Positions 1 through 11,595 of a stretch of 64,000 bases of DNA are shown here, in pieces. Location of the stretch: the NCBI GenBank assembly GCA_965230275.1, contig CBDDKO010000002.1:806001-870000 (forward strand), written 5' to 3'. Position numbers and translations under genes: made by a program. Each line of letters begins with the position of its first letter. Position 1 is the stretch's first letter. The notes beneath the pieces are model-generated. The model did not search any database. It was not told where the DNA came from and was given only the letters and a program-made list of their open reading frames with translations. The DNA comes from JAJRRS01 sp965230275 (lineage in GTDB: Bacteria; Planctomycetota; Phycisphaerae; Phycisphaerales; Phycisphaeraceae).

Positions 1-1
1 C

Positions 2-523
2 TCCAAGCAGGCTGCGGCACGACGGTGGGTCGGCGTAGCGGCGTCGTGTTTCCTGATTGTGTCGCTCCTGTTCGCCTGGCTGGCTGCGCCCTCGTACAAG
101 TTGGGCAGGAAGATGATGACCGGCGACGAACTCGGGCCACTGGATCATGAAGACTGGGCCGCCGCCGCCGAGACCCTCGAACCGATCGTTGATCAGACGG
201 GCTTCGTCCTCGCCTCGGCCCCGCCCAAGGCGATCTACCACCTCGGTAGGATGGATATGGGGCTCAGCTACAGCCAGGCCCAGTACCGCCCGGAATTTGC
301 GATCCGCGCGAACCTCAACCGCCCGGTCATCTACTCCGCCCAAGCCATGGAACAAGTCATGGCGGAGCACCCCGCCGGGCTGATCGTGGTCGATGCGGGG
401 CATCTGGGCAAGAAGTTCTTTATCCCACCGGAAACCGCTTTGTACATTGAGACTCACACCCAGCCGATAGACATTCCAGATTCCACCAGGGTCAAGGCCT
501 TCCGCTGGGGTCCGAAACCGTAA
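2..523 (+). CDS. C-terminal part of a membrane glycosyltransferase-like protein (cut by window edge)
   Basis: The reading frame is open from the left edge, so this is the C-terminal 173 codons of a longer protein. It begins with a hydrophobic segment (VAASCFLIVSLLFAWLAAP) typical of the last transmembrane helix, followed by a soluble domain of about 130 residues. That layout, a multi-pass core plus a small C-terminal soluble domain, is what GT39/ArnT-type lipid-linked sugar transferases have, but the catalytic N-terminus is outside the window, so the family is inferred. It lies 37 bp upstream of a phosphodiesterase-like gene and a flippase-like gene on the same strand, which suggests an envelope glycoconjugate cluster. 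Confidence 0.5.
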   Translation, partial: SKQAAARRWVGVAASCFLIVSLLFAWLAAPSYKLGRKMMTGDELGPLDHEDWAAAAETLEPIVDQTGFVLASAPPKAIYHLGRMDMGLSYSQAQYRPEFAIRANLNRPVIYSAQAMEQVMAEHPAGLIVVDAGHLGKKFFIPPETALYIETHTQPIDIPDSTRVKAFRWGPKP

Positions 524-560
524 CGATTATTGGCCGTTGACTATGTAAACCGGAGACATA

Positions 561-1817
561 ATGTCGGACGACCTCAATCTATTCGTGTGTTACATCCCTG
601 GCATGGACCGTCGCCGTGTCAATGCGCAGCGCACGCCGTACATCCAGAGCCTGCTGGATCAGTACGCCAACTGCACGCTCCAGACCATCCCCAGCACCGA
701 GCTGACACCCACGCTCCTGACCGGCACGCTGCCGCACCAGCACCAGGTCTGGCAGGTGAGCCTGAAGGACGCCGCGCCGCTCACGTCGGTCGGCCGGCTG
801 ATCGACCTGCTGCCCGACTTCGTCACGACCACGGCCCAGTGCTTCGGACACTTCATGAACTCCAAGCGCGACCTCGCGGCCGTGCCCTGGCGTCGGCGCA
901 GGCAATTCAACCTGCACCGGATGAAGTACACACGCCGGGAAACCGACCCGAACTGCCTGGATATCATTGGCGGCTACAGCTCCATCCTGCATGAACTCGG
1001 GCACGACGACGCGGGCTACGTCTTCGGCAAACACTTCAGCGACATGGAAGCAGCGCCGAACACCTTCCCCCGGGATGGCAAGCGGCTGGACTTCGTCGAG
1101 TTCTACGGCTTCGACCTGTTCTCGCACTGGAACCTGGACCATATGGACCGGATCGAAGAGAAGTTGAGCCTCGTGGACAGCTTCGTCCGGCGTATGCACC
1201 AGAGCTGTCGGGACAAGGGTGTTACGATGGTCCTGCTGGTCGATCATGGGCAGGAGCCGATCAAATCGTCAGTCAACATCATCAAGCGGCTCAAGCAAAG
1301 CGGTGTGCCGCGCGACGAGTACGTCTACTTCGTCGAGGTCTCGGCCGTCCGTTTCTGGTTCAAGACCGACCGGGCCCGCACCGAGATCACACGCCTCTTG
1401 CACGATCTTAAAAACGTGACCGTCAAGACCTACCAAGAGATGCACGAGGCGGAAGTCTGCTTCGACGATCCAAAGTTCGGGGAGGTCTACTGCTTCGCCA
1501 ACCACGGCTTCACGTTCTTCCCGCACGACTTCTACAACCCCATCGCCAACGCCTTCCTCGGGATCACCGACCCGCTGCTGCGGCCCCGCCTGTTCAACGC
1601 CCACCACCGAGGCAACCACGGCCACCTGCCGGGCCACCCCGCCGAGGAAGGCTACATGATCCTCTGTGAGGATGGCTTCAAGCCAACCACCGAGCGCGGC
1701 CACATCCGCGACTTCGCCCCAACGATGATGCGTCTTCTGGGTGCGACACCGGCTGAACATATGACGGGTAAGACCCTGTTCGAGTACACGCAGGCCGTCC
1801 ATCCCTCGTCGTCATAA
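561..1817 (+). CDS. alkaline phosphatase superfamily hydrolase (type I phosphodiesterase / nucleotide pyrophosphatase-like)
   Basis: 418 residues without a signal peptide. The N-terminal strand LNLFVCYIPGMD is followed by STELTPTLLTGTLPHQHQVW, the typical spacing for a metal-bound Thr/Ser nucleophile and the G-x-x-P-x-x-H motif of the type I phosphodiesterase family. Further metal-ligand candidates are DLFSHWNLDH, VDHGQEP and HHRGNHG, and RGHIRDFAPTMMRLLG near the end is a family hallmark. It probably cleaves a phospho- or sulfo-ester of a lipid or sugar; the substrate cannot be read from sequence. The start is supported by GGAG at 552-555. It is followed after 6 bp by a flippase-like gene, so the two are probably co-transcribed. 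Confidence 0.7.
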   Translation: MSDDLNLFVCYIPGMDRRRVNAQRTPYIQSLLDQYANCTLQTIPSTELTPTLLTGTLPHQHQVWQVSLKDAAPLTSVGRLIDLLPDFVTTTAQCFGHFMNSKRDLAAVPWRRRRQFNLHRMKYTRRETDPNCLDIIGGYSSILHELGHDDAGYVFGKHFSDMEAAPNTFPRDGKRLDFVEFYGFDLFSHWNLDHMDRIEEKLSLVDSFVRRMHQSCRDKGVTMVLLVDHGQEPIKSSVNIIKRLKQSGVPRDEYVYFVEVSAVRFWFKTDRARTEITRLLHDLKNVTVKTYQEMHEAEVCFDDPKFGEVYCFANHGFTFFPHDFYNPIANAFLGITDPLLRPRLFNAHHRGNHGHLPGHPAEEGYMILCEDGFKPTTERGHIRDFAPTMMRLLGATPAEHMTGKTLFEYTQAVHPSSS

Positions 1818-1823
1818 TCCGCC

Positions 1824-2816
1824 ATGACCGTAAGCCCCACCGATCCCTCGTCAAAAGGCCATAGGCGAAAGCCGATTTGGCCCCGGTTGCTGCGGTCGCT
1901 GATCGGGCTGGGCATCCTGGTGTTGCTGTTCTACCTGATCCCGTTCGGGTCCGTCATCGAGGTCCTGAGCAAGGCCGAGCCGATACCCGTGCTGGGCGGG
2001 GTGGCGTTGATGTGTGTGATGCAGTTGGCGATCGCGGACCGGCTGCGTCGGTTGTGCGATGCTCACGGGCACAACTGGTCAACATGGCAGATACTCCAGA
2101 TCAACCTGGCGACTCGCTTCTACGGCCTGTTCCTGCCGGGAGGCAACTTCACCGGTATCGCGATCCGTTTCTACAAACTCTCCGGAGACCGCAAGCAATA
2201 CCTCGGGACGGCGGTCGCGCTGTTCTATGACCGGGTGGCGGCCACGGTGACGCTGTGCGCCGTGGGTGCCGTATTCTGGCTGCTGGAACGGCCGGGTGAT
2301 TCTTGGCTGTCTCTGGCGGCGATGCTTGCGGCGATGGGGGTGATGATCCTGGGGTTGACGGTGCTGTTTGCTCGATCTCCCGGGCCATGGGTGGCGGGAC
2401 TCAGGCGGCTGGTGAGCAAGGTCGGCGGGGTGAAGCTACACACGATCCGACAAACCGTACGCGAATCGCGTGACCTGCCACGCAGCCAGGTCGTGTTGGT
2501 ATACGGGCTGTCCACGGTGGTTCACCTGATGGGGGTTGGCGTGTGGTACCTGTTGTGTCAGGCGGTGGGGATCGAGGTATCGCTGGTGACGATCGGCTGG
2601 GTGCGGTCGGTGGTGGTCCTGGCGACGATGATCCCCATCAGCGTGGCGGGGCTGGGCCTGCGTGAAGGCGCAGCGGTCCTGCTGCTGACCGGCTACGGGG
2701 CGAGCCAGCCCTCGGCATTGGCGTTCTCGGTGCTGGTGCTGTTTGTTACCGTGCTGCTGGTCGGTGCGGCGGGGGGGCTGATCGAGGCCTGGCGTTTGGT
2801 CATTCACAACAAGTGA
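1824..2816 (+). CDS. lysylphosphatidylglycerol synthase/flippase-like transmembrane protein (UPF0104 type)
   Basis: 330 residues with about eight hydrophobic helices after a short basic N-terminus (KGHRRKPIWPRLLRSLIG). The core motif LATRFYGLFLPGGNFTGIAIRFYKL, read in pieces, and the later IPISVAGLGLREGA are characteristic of the flippase-like membrane domain also found in MprF and AglD. The aminoacyl-transferase half of MprF is absent, so a lipid- or glycolipid-translocating role is more likely than lysine transfer; this is inference. It starts 6 bp after the upstream hydrolase gene and ends the short cluster. A 257-bp intergenic region with a promoter for the next gene follows. Confidence 0.75.
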   Translation: MTVSPTDPSSKGHRRKPIWPRLLRSLIGLGILVLLFYLIPFGSVIEVLSKAEPIPVLGGVALMCVMQLAIADRLRRLCDAHGHNWSTWQILQINLATRFYGLFLPGGNFTGIAIRFYKLSGDRKQYLGTAVALFYDRVAATVTLCAVGAVFWLLERPGDSWLSLAAMLAAMGVMILGLTVLFARSPGPWVAGLRRLVSKVGGVKLHTIRQTVRESRDLPRSQVVLVYGLSTVVHLMGVGVWYLLCQAVGIEVSLVTIGWVRSVVVLATMIPISVAGLGLREGAAVLLLTGYGASQPSALAFSVLVLFVTVLLVGAAGGLIEAWRLVIHNK

Positions 2817-2975
2817 CCACGGACCACACCTGAATCATCGGTTCTTGACGCATTTCGCTACCGTGACCTGTGTGATCGGGCCCGGGCATGTAGCATCAAA
2901 CCGCCAGGCCTCAGGCCTTTACCTAGAGGTCTCTGCCCAACCCGTATTAACCCTCCCGCCGCCCGCGCTGCCCCC

Positions 2976-3005
2976 TTGGCCAATAGCCCGGCTGGGCGTT
3001 ACAAT
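2976..3005 (+). promoter_or_regulatory. sigma70-like promoter before the RTX gene
   Basis: TTGGCC at 2976-2981 and TACAAT at 3000-3005 are separated by 18 bp, about 70 bp upstream of the ATG at 3074. The remainder of the 257-bp gap between the flippase-like gene and this promoter shows no gene. Confidence 0.45.
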
Positions 3006-3073
3006 GCCGGTATGTCACTACGATTAATGAATCTTCCGGGCACGGGCCATTGGTCCACATCAAGGAGTTTCGC

Positions 3074-4354
3074 ATGAACCGGCTACGTCACGACCAGGGA
3101 CATACCTCGATCCGCATGAGTACCTCGCAACAGGCAATAGGTGACCGGCCCGTGTTCGAAGCCCTCGAACAGCGCGTCTTGCTCTCGGCCTCGCAGATCG
3201 GCGCCGCACTCGAGCTCACCGGCTCGGCGGGTAACGACACGATCAGCATCGCCGCCGGCGCGAACCCAGGTCAGGTCGTGGTCACCGGCGTCACGGGCGT
3301 CGCCGACGGTACCGTGTTCTCCGGCGTCGATGAAGTCGTGATCCTTGCCCTGGCGGGTAACGATTCGGTCACCATCGGCAGCAATATCATCGATACCGCC
3401 TCGGAACTGATCGGCTTCGACATCTCCGGCGGCGACGGCAACGACACACTCACCGGCAATGACGGCGACGATGGCATCGACGGGGGCGCCGGTAACGATA
3501 TCATCGACGGCGGCGAAGGCGACAACGAATTGTTCGGCGGGGACGGCGACGACAACATCACCGGCGGCAGCGGTGACGACCACGTCATCAGCGGTGACGG
3601 CGATGACACCATCAACAGCGGTGCCGGCGACGACAACATCGAAGCGGGCCTCGGCGACGACACGATCAATGCCGGCGACGGTGACGACGAGATCGTCGCT
3701 GATGACGGCAACGACAGCATCACCGCAGGCGCCGGCAATGACGACGTCCGCGGCGGACTCGGCAACGACCGGATCGACGGCGGCGCGGGAAACGACCGCC
3801 TTATCGGGAACCTCGGCAATGACCTGATCTTTGGTCGTGGCGGACACGACACGCTGGTCGGGAACTACGGCACCGACAACCTCCGCGGCGGTGCCGGCAA
3901 TGACCTGCTCAAGGGCGGCCGACTCGACGATAATATCCGCGGCAACAACGGCAACGACCGCATCATCGAGCGACGCGATGGTAGCGAATTCATCTTCACC
4001 TCCGGCAACGACACCATCTCCGGCGGCAACGGCAACGACCTCATCCGCGCCGAAGACGGCGACGATACGATCACCGGCGGTAACGGCAACGACATCATCT
4101 TCGCCGGCGAGGGCAACGATACGATCTTCGGCAACGCCGGGAACGACACCATCTACGGTGGCGTCGGCAAGGACCTGATCGACGGCGGCTCCGGCCACGA
4201 CCTGCTCTTCGGCAACGAACACAGCGACACCATCTTCGGCCGCTCCGGAAACGACATCCTATACCGCGGCGGCGGATCGAACGACCTGCTGGACGGCGGC
4301 TCGGGCGTCGACACCCTCTTCGACGGCGTCGGCATCGGCAGCCGGCTCGACTGA
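3074..4354 (+). CDS. secreted calcium-binding RTX-repeat protein with LEPR-XLL-type N-terminal motif
   Basis: The start at 3074 is chosen because AAGGAG (3062-3067) sits 6 bp upstream; an upstream GTG at 3050 lacks this. The product is 426 residues. Residues 30-39 read ALEQRVLLSA, a variant of the LEPR-XLL motif found near the N-terminus of large surface proteins in Planctomycetota. From about residue 118 to 415 the protein is made of glycine/aspartate nonapeptide repeats of the form GGxGxDxxx, for example GGDGNDTLTG and GGAGNDIIDGG, which fold as a calcium-loaded beta-roll after export. No catalytic domain is visible, so a structural or adhesive surface role is likely. A strong antisense open frame (3083-4222) is a by-product of the repeats. 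The gene is convergent with the next one, 24 bp away. Confidence 0.85.
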   Translation: MNRLRHDQGHTSIRMSTSQQAIGDRPVFEALEQRVLLSASQIGAALELTGSAGNDTISIAAGANPGQVVVTGVTGVADGTVFSGVDEVVILALAGNDSVTIGSNIIDTASELIGFDISGGDGNDTLTGNDGDDGIDGGAGNDIIDGGEGDNELFGGDGDDNITGGSGDDHVISGDGDDTINSGAGDDNIEAGLGDDTINAGDGDDEIVADDGNDSITAGAGNDDVRGGLGNDRIDGGAGNDRLIGNLGNDLIFGRGGHDTLVGNYGTDNLRGGAGNDLLKGGRLDDNIRGNNGNDRIIERRDGSEFIFTSGNDTISGGNGNDLIRAEDGDDTITGGNGNDIIFAGEGNDTIFGNAGNDTIYGGVGKDLIDGGSGHDLLFGNEHSDTIFGRSGNDILYRGGGSNDLLDGGSGVDTLFDGVGIGSRLD

Positions 4355-4378
4355 TTGTCGATCAATCACGCAACCGGG

Positions 4379-5515
4379 TCAGTCATCCGGCTGCCCGGGG
4401 AACAGATAAACATCACACAAAGCTGGCTCGGTTAGGCGGGCCAGCTTTTTTAGTTCCCCATACCGGGGCTGCTGCTCGGCCAGGCTCGCAAACACGGCCA
4501 GGGCATCGCCCGTCTTCAACGCCGTATCGACTTGTTCCAGCAACCTGTCATAGACCGAGTCCTCGTCCGACTCATCCTGCTCGTCATCATCATCGTCATC
4601 CTCGTCGTCCGGAATCGGCTCGTGGACCTGCAACTCATTGAGCATCCCGAAAAGGGTTTGCTTGTCGCTGACCTTATGCACAAAGCGCACTCGGTCCTCG
4701 ATCTTCTCCCACTCAAGGGCCGACATACCCGACTGTTCGAGGTAGGCTTCCAGCAGCGCCTCCTCCAAACCGCTGCTCAGGCTTGCCTTCATAGCCGTCC
4801 TGATCATGTCCATCATGTCCACACCGCTAGGCTCCTCGGAATCCTCCGGCAAGCCCCCCGAAGCCTCGATCATCTGCTCGATCTCTTCATCGGTATAGCC
4901 GCCCCGGTCGATCCGCCAGTCGATTTCCTTGGCGTAGGTGTCTTGGAAGTACGTGACAAACGCATCGGTCGAGACGGGGAGGTAGGGCCCCTGCACGTCG
5001 GCCTGATTCAGGCGGTCGTATAGCTGCCCAGCCCCAAGCCCCGGCGCACGCTCGATCTGACGCCAGGGCGGCTGACTGAGCCCCTGCGGCTCGGTGGTCG
5101 TTGCCATCAGATAGACGCCGTCTTGCGTCTCACGGATCAGGTCCAGCTTCGGCTCTTGTTGCGCGGTGTCGTAGATCGCGGCGTAGATCGATTCCGCCTC
5201 GTTGGCCATCCCACGGATCACAGGTGGCTTGAGCCCGCTGTCCAGGTACGTCCCCGACTCCTCAAATCCAAGGGCCGCCAACTCGTTGGTGATCGTCGCC
5301 ATCTGCTCGGGGTGATGCAGCGGTATATCTGATGCATCGACCAGCGTCACCCGATACTGCGGCATCGATCCAAAACCTTCGCCGAGCCCCTTGTACGCGT
5401 CGCCGATCTCCTGTAAAAACCCCTTCAGCTTCCGTTTGACCCACCAGATAGCGATGTACACAAACAGGAACAAGCCCAGCAGAACGCCCAACCCGACCAA
5501 AAAAACCGTTTTCAT
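4379..5515 (-). CDS. membrane-anchored acidic protein of unknown function
   Basis: 378 residues. Residues 2-27 (MKTVFLVGLGVLLGLFLFVY, then IAIWWVKRK) form one N-terminal transmembrane helix followed by a basic stop-transfer, so the bulk should be cytoplasmic. The body is acidic and mostly helical, with a DEDDDDDDEQDESDED stretch near residue 310 that is probably disordered or metal-binding. I do not recognise a family. The last 60 residues contain a helical repeat-like segment (DTALKTGDALAVFASLAEQQ). It is divergent from uvrA with 112 bp between starts, and convergent with the RTX gene. Confidence 0.6.
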   Translation of the reverse strand: MKTVFLVGLGVLLGLFLFVYIAIWWVKRKLKGFLQEIGDAYKGLGEGFGSMPQYRVTLVDASDIPLHHPEQMATITNELAALGFEESGTYLDSGLKPPVIRGMANEAESIYAAIYDTAQQEPKLDLIRETQDGVYLMATTTEPQGLSQPPWRQIERAPGLGAGQLYDRLNQADVQGPYLPVSTDAFVTYFQDTYAKEIDWRIDRGGYTDEEIEQMIEASGGLPEDSEEPSGVDMMDMIRTAMKASLSSGLEEALLEAYLEQSGMSALEWEKIEDRVRFVHKVSDKQTLFGMLNELQVHEPIPDDEDDDDDDEQDESDEDSVYDRLLEQVDTALKTGDALAVFASLAEQQPRYGELKKLARLTEPALCDVYLFPGQPDD

Positions 5516-5613
5516 TGTGTGCCCTCAGAGTCGATCAAGATGCCCGTTTCACGTCGATCACACGTATCGCGATAAATCATACCCAATCCTCGGAACGGAC
5601 GCCCGGTGTTGAC

Positions 5614-5619
5614 TACAAT
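5614..5619 (+). promoter_or_regulatory. -10 hexamer of uvrA, 8 nt before the start codon
   Basis: TACAAT ends 8 nt before the uvrA ATG at 5628, so transcription should begin at or next to the start codon (leaderless mRNA). No convincing -35 or Shine-Dalgarno is visible. The same arrangement recurs at five other genes in the window. Confidence 0.5.
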
Positions 5620-5627
5620 CTGCCGCT

Positions 5628-8672
<3,045 letters not shown>

Positions 8673-8710
8673 ACCTGCCACCCCTGGCACTCTCGGCCGT
8701 ACTTCCCGGG

Positions 8711-8738
8711 TTGACAGGCCCCCATCCGGGCCTACGAT
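8711..8738 (+). promoter_or_regulatory. promoter of the solitary atpC
   Basis: A perfect TTGACA (8711-8716) and TACGAT (8733-8738) are 16 bp apart, about 55 bp before the atpC start. Its own promoter agrees with atpC not being part of an atp operon here. Confidence 0.55.
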
Positions 8739-8792
8739 ACGACCCTCTGGCGGGAACGAATCCGACCGATCGAGCGATGGAGAACTCTTAAA

Positions 8793-9194
8793 ATGGCTGA
8801 AAACACCTTCCGCTGCACCGTGATCACCCCCAATCGGCAGGTCCTGGACCAGGACGTGACCTCCGCGGTGATCCCCGCATGGGACGGCGAGATCGGCCTG
8901 CTCAAGCACCGCGCCCCGCTGATGGTCAAGCTCGGGCAGGGCACCATGCGGCTGGACGCGAGCACCGGCGGCCCCAGCCGGGTGTTTGTCGGCGGCGGCT
9001 TCGCCCAGATGAAGGGCGATCAACTCACCCTCCTAACCGATGAAGCCCAGCCGGTCGATGAGATCAACGTCGAAGAGACCCAGGCCGCCCTGAAAGAAGC
9101 CGAGGCCTACCAGCCCCAGAACGATGCCGACATCCAGCGTCGCCAACGCGATATCCAGCGTGCCAAGGCCCTGCTCAAAGCCGCCGGCCACTAA
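8793..9194 (+). CDS. atpC: F-type ATP synthase epsilon subunit
   Basis: 133 residues, normal length for the epsilon subunit. The N-terminal beta-sandwich is clear (TFRCTVITPNRQVLDQDVTS, AVIPAWDGEIGLLKHRAPLM, then a GGFAQM-type strand), followed by the C-terminal helical hairpin rich in Ala/Glu/Gln (EETQAALKEAEAY and IQRRQRDIQRAKALLKAAG). It is the rotor subunit that couples the gamma shaft to the c-ring and can inhibit ATP hydrolysis. In most bacteria it directly follows atpD; here neither atpD nor any other atp gene is adjacent, and it has its own promoter. GGAG lies about 11 nt before the ATG. Confidence 0.93.
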   Translation: MAENTFRCTVITPNRQVLDQDVTSAVIPAWDGEIGLLKHRAPLMVKLGQGTMRLDASTGGPSRVFVGGGFAQMKGDQLTLLTDEAQPVDEINVEETQAALKEAEAYQPQNDADIQRRQRDIQRAKALLKAAGH

Positions 9195-9345
9195 GCCGCG
9201 CTTCGCCTACACAACGCACCTGACCCCCATGCCCGCGGGAGACTGCCAGACAGTCTTCCGCGTGGTTGCTTTACAGGCAGAGCGAATCCCCCTGATTATC
9301 CAGCAGCGCCTACAATGACGCCGATAATAGATCATCAGGGGCTCT

Positions 9346-11595
9346 ATGCGCAAATCGCTTCGTAAACATATCCCGAGCATGTTCCATCGCAGGCTCCTGC
9401 TGCTGGTGATCTGTATCGCGGCCGTGATGCTGATCCTCGGGATTCAGACCGTGCGCCTCTCGGTCGGGGCCGAGCACGACAGGCGGAAGGTCGCCGCCGA
9501 ACGGGCCCTGCTGACATCCCAGCCGATCCCCACGATCCGCGGCCGGATCCTCGACCGGTACGACCGCCCACTTGCAGTAGACGAGCCGGGCTACGAGGTC
9601 GCGGTGAAGTACCGGCTGATCTCGGGCGAATGGGCCTACCAGCAAGCCCGCGCCGCCGCACGGGCCCTGGATAAAGAGCTGTGGAAAGAGCTCGACCAGA
9701 CGGAGCGGGCCGAACTGATCCGCCAGTCGTTGCCGGCTTTTGAGGCGCAGGCCCAGGAGATGTGGGAACTGTTGTCGGAGATGAGCGGCGAAGAGCTCTC
9801 CGAGGTCAACCGCCGAAAGGACGCGATCCGTCGGCGGGTCCAGCGCGTCATCGCCAGCCATACCCAGCGCAAGCAGACCAGGCACGAGCAGACTTACAAT
9901 GAGACCGTCAGCTGGGCCGAAGCCCGCGAGCGCGTCGCCGAGGAAAACTGGTACCACACGGTCCTGACGGACATCCCCGACCACGCCCGGATGACCATCC
10001 AGCAGTTCATCGCCGGCTCCAGCGAAGACGAATCGCTCAAGGCCTGGGCCGAGGTCGACGTCCGTCAACCGCGCCAACGCCGGTACCCCAACGAGACGTT
10101 CACCGTCAGCGTGGACCGCTCGACGCTGCCATCGCCTTTGCGAGACGAGGAGCCGATCGACATCACAGTCCGCGGCGTCGGTTTGCATCACCTCGGCCTG
10201 CTGCGCAGCATCTGGGACACCGACGAGCTCGAACCCTACAGCGCCAAAAACCCGCGCGGCTACCGCGCAGGCGATCAGATCGGCCGGTGGGGCGTTGAGA
10301 AGTCGCTCGAAGGCAAACTCCGCGGCACGCGCGGCCTGATGACCACGCAGTTGGACACCGGCTACACCACCCGGGTTGAACCCGTCCCCGGCCAAGACGT
10401 CCGTCTCACCCTCGACATCCAGCTGCAGGCACAGATCCAGGCCCTGATGTCGCCACAGGTCGGGCTGATGACCGCGCAGCCGTATCACAAGTACGAAGAG
10501 AAGACCAACCGCCAGCCCGGCTGGCAACTCAACGGCTCGGCGATCATCCTTGATATCGATTCGGGCGAAGTCCTCGCCGCCGTCAGCATGCCCGCGATGC
10601 CGCTTCAGCTCTTGCGTGAAGATTCCGAAGCGATCTTCAACGATCACGTCGACATGCCGTACCTGAATCGCATCGTGTCTCGGCCGTATCAGCCGGGCTC
10701 GACGGTCAAGCCGCTGGTCCTCGTCTCCGCCGTCTCCGCAGGCCGCCTCTCGCTCGGCGAACAGATCACGTGTCACGGCGCGTTGGACATGTCCTTCCCC
10801 GACCGGCTCCGCTGCTGGATCTTCAAGCGCTTCAACCAGTCGCACGGCCCGCTTTACGGCAGCGAGGCGATCATGCACTCCTGCAACGTCTACTTCTACA
10901 CCGCAGGCCGCCGCATGGGCCTGAAGCGCTTGAGCACCTGGTACGACCACTTCGGCCTCGGGCGACTCACCCACTGCGGCCTGCCCGAAGAAGTCGCCGG
11001 CGACCTGCCCGACCCGAACAAACCCCCCAGCGGACAGGACGTCTCCGACGCCACCTTCATGGGCATCGGCCAGGGCCCCATCCGCTGGACCCCCATCCAA
11101 GCCGTCAGCGCCTACGCCACCCTCGCACGCGGCGGCATCTGGACCGAGCCCACCTTCATCCGCGACGCCGACCGCGCCACCCCGCGCAAGCGCATCGACC
11201 TGAATGTCAACCAGTCCGCCGTCCGCGAAGCCTTGCAGGGCCTCGATGACGTCATCAACAACCCCGAATCCACCAGCCGAAGCCTGCGCATCTACGAGGA
11301 GCGCGAGCCGATCTTCAACGTCCAGGGCGTCAAGATCTACGGCAAGACAGGTACGGCCGAGGGCGTACCGCACCGCGTGGATGCCGACGGCGACGACCGG
11401 ATCACAAGCAATGACCCCATCGCCAAGTCCGGCGACCACGCCTGGGTCATCGCGCTGGTCCAGCCCGACAGCCAGCCCCGGCCGACGCACGTCATCGCCG
11501 TCGTCGTCGAGTACGCCGGCAGCGGCTCGCAGATGGCGGGGCCCATCGTCAACCAGATCATCCACATCATGCAGCGGGAGGGCTACCTGAATTGA
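9346..11595 (+). CDS. mrdA: penicillin-binding protein 2 (peptidoglycan transpeptidase of the elongasome)
   Basis: 749 residues. A single N-terminal transmembrane helix (about 16-33, LLLLVICIAAVMLILGIQTV) anchors the protein, followed by a PBP dimerisation domain with the RGRILDRYDRPLAV motif and a long insertion with charged helices. The transpeptidase active site shows the SxxK box in PGSTVKP (about 447-453), SCN in HSCNVYF (about 510) and KTGTAEG (about 666). The product crosslinks lateral-wall peptidoglycan in the periplasm. The partner rodA follows with a 4-bp overlap, the classical mrdA-rodA pair. This shows a peptidoglycan wall in this planctomycete. GGGGCTCT just before the ATG is a weak Shine-Dalgarno. 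Confidence 0.93.
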   Translation: MRKSLRKHIPSMFHRRLLLLVICIAAVMLILGIQTVRLSVGAEHDRRKVAAERALLTSQPIPTIRGRILDRYDRPLAVDEPGYEVAVKYRLISGEWAYQQARAAARALDKELWKELDQTERAELIRQSLPAFEAQAQEMWELLSEMSGEELSEVNRRKDAIRRRVQRVIASHTQRKQTRHEQTYNETVSWAEARERVAEENWYHTVLTDIPDHARMTIQQFIAGSSEDESLKAWAEVDVRQPRQRRYPNETFTVSVDRSTLPSPLRDEEPIDITVRGVGLHHLGLLRSIWDTDELEPYSAKNPRGYRAGDQIGRWGVEKSLEGKLRGTRGLMTTQLDTGYTTRVEPVPGQDVRLTLDIQLQAQIQALMSPQVGLMTAQPYHKYEEKTNRQPGWQLNGSAIILDIDSGEVLAAVSMPAMPLQLLREDSEAIFNDHVDMPYLNRIVSRPYQPGSTVKPLVLVSAVSAGRLSLGEQITCHGALDMSFPDRLRCWIFKRFNQSHGPLYGSEAIMHSCNVYFYTAGRRMGLKRLSTWYDHFGLGRLTHCGLPEEVAGDLPDPNKPPSGQDVSDATFMGIGQGPIRWTPIQAVSAYATLARGGIWTEPTFIRDADRATPRKRIDLNVNQSAVREALQGLDDVINNPESTSRSLRIYEEREPIFNVQGVKIYGKTGTAEGVPHRVDADGDDRITSNDPIAKSGDHAWVIALVQPDSQPRPTHVIAVVVEYAGSGSQMAGPIVNQIIHIMQREGYLN

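Noticed and set aside
3083..4222. 379-residue antisense frame in the RTX gene
   Set aside because: It arises from the repeated GGCAACGAC-type codons; it is repetitive Val/Ala/Asp text without signals.
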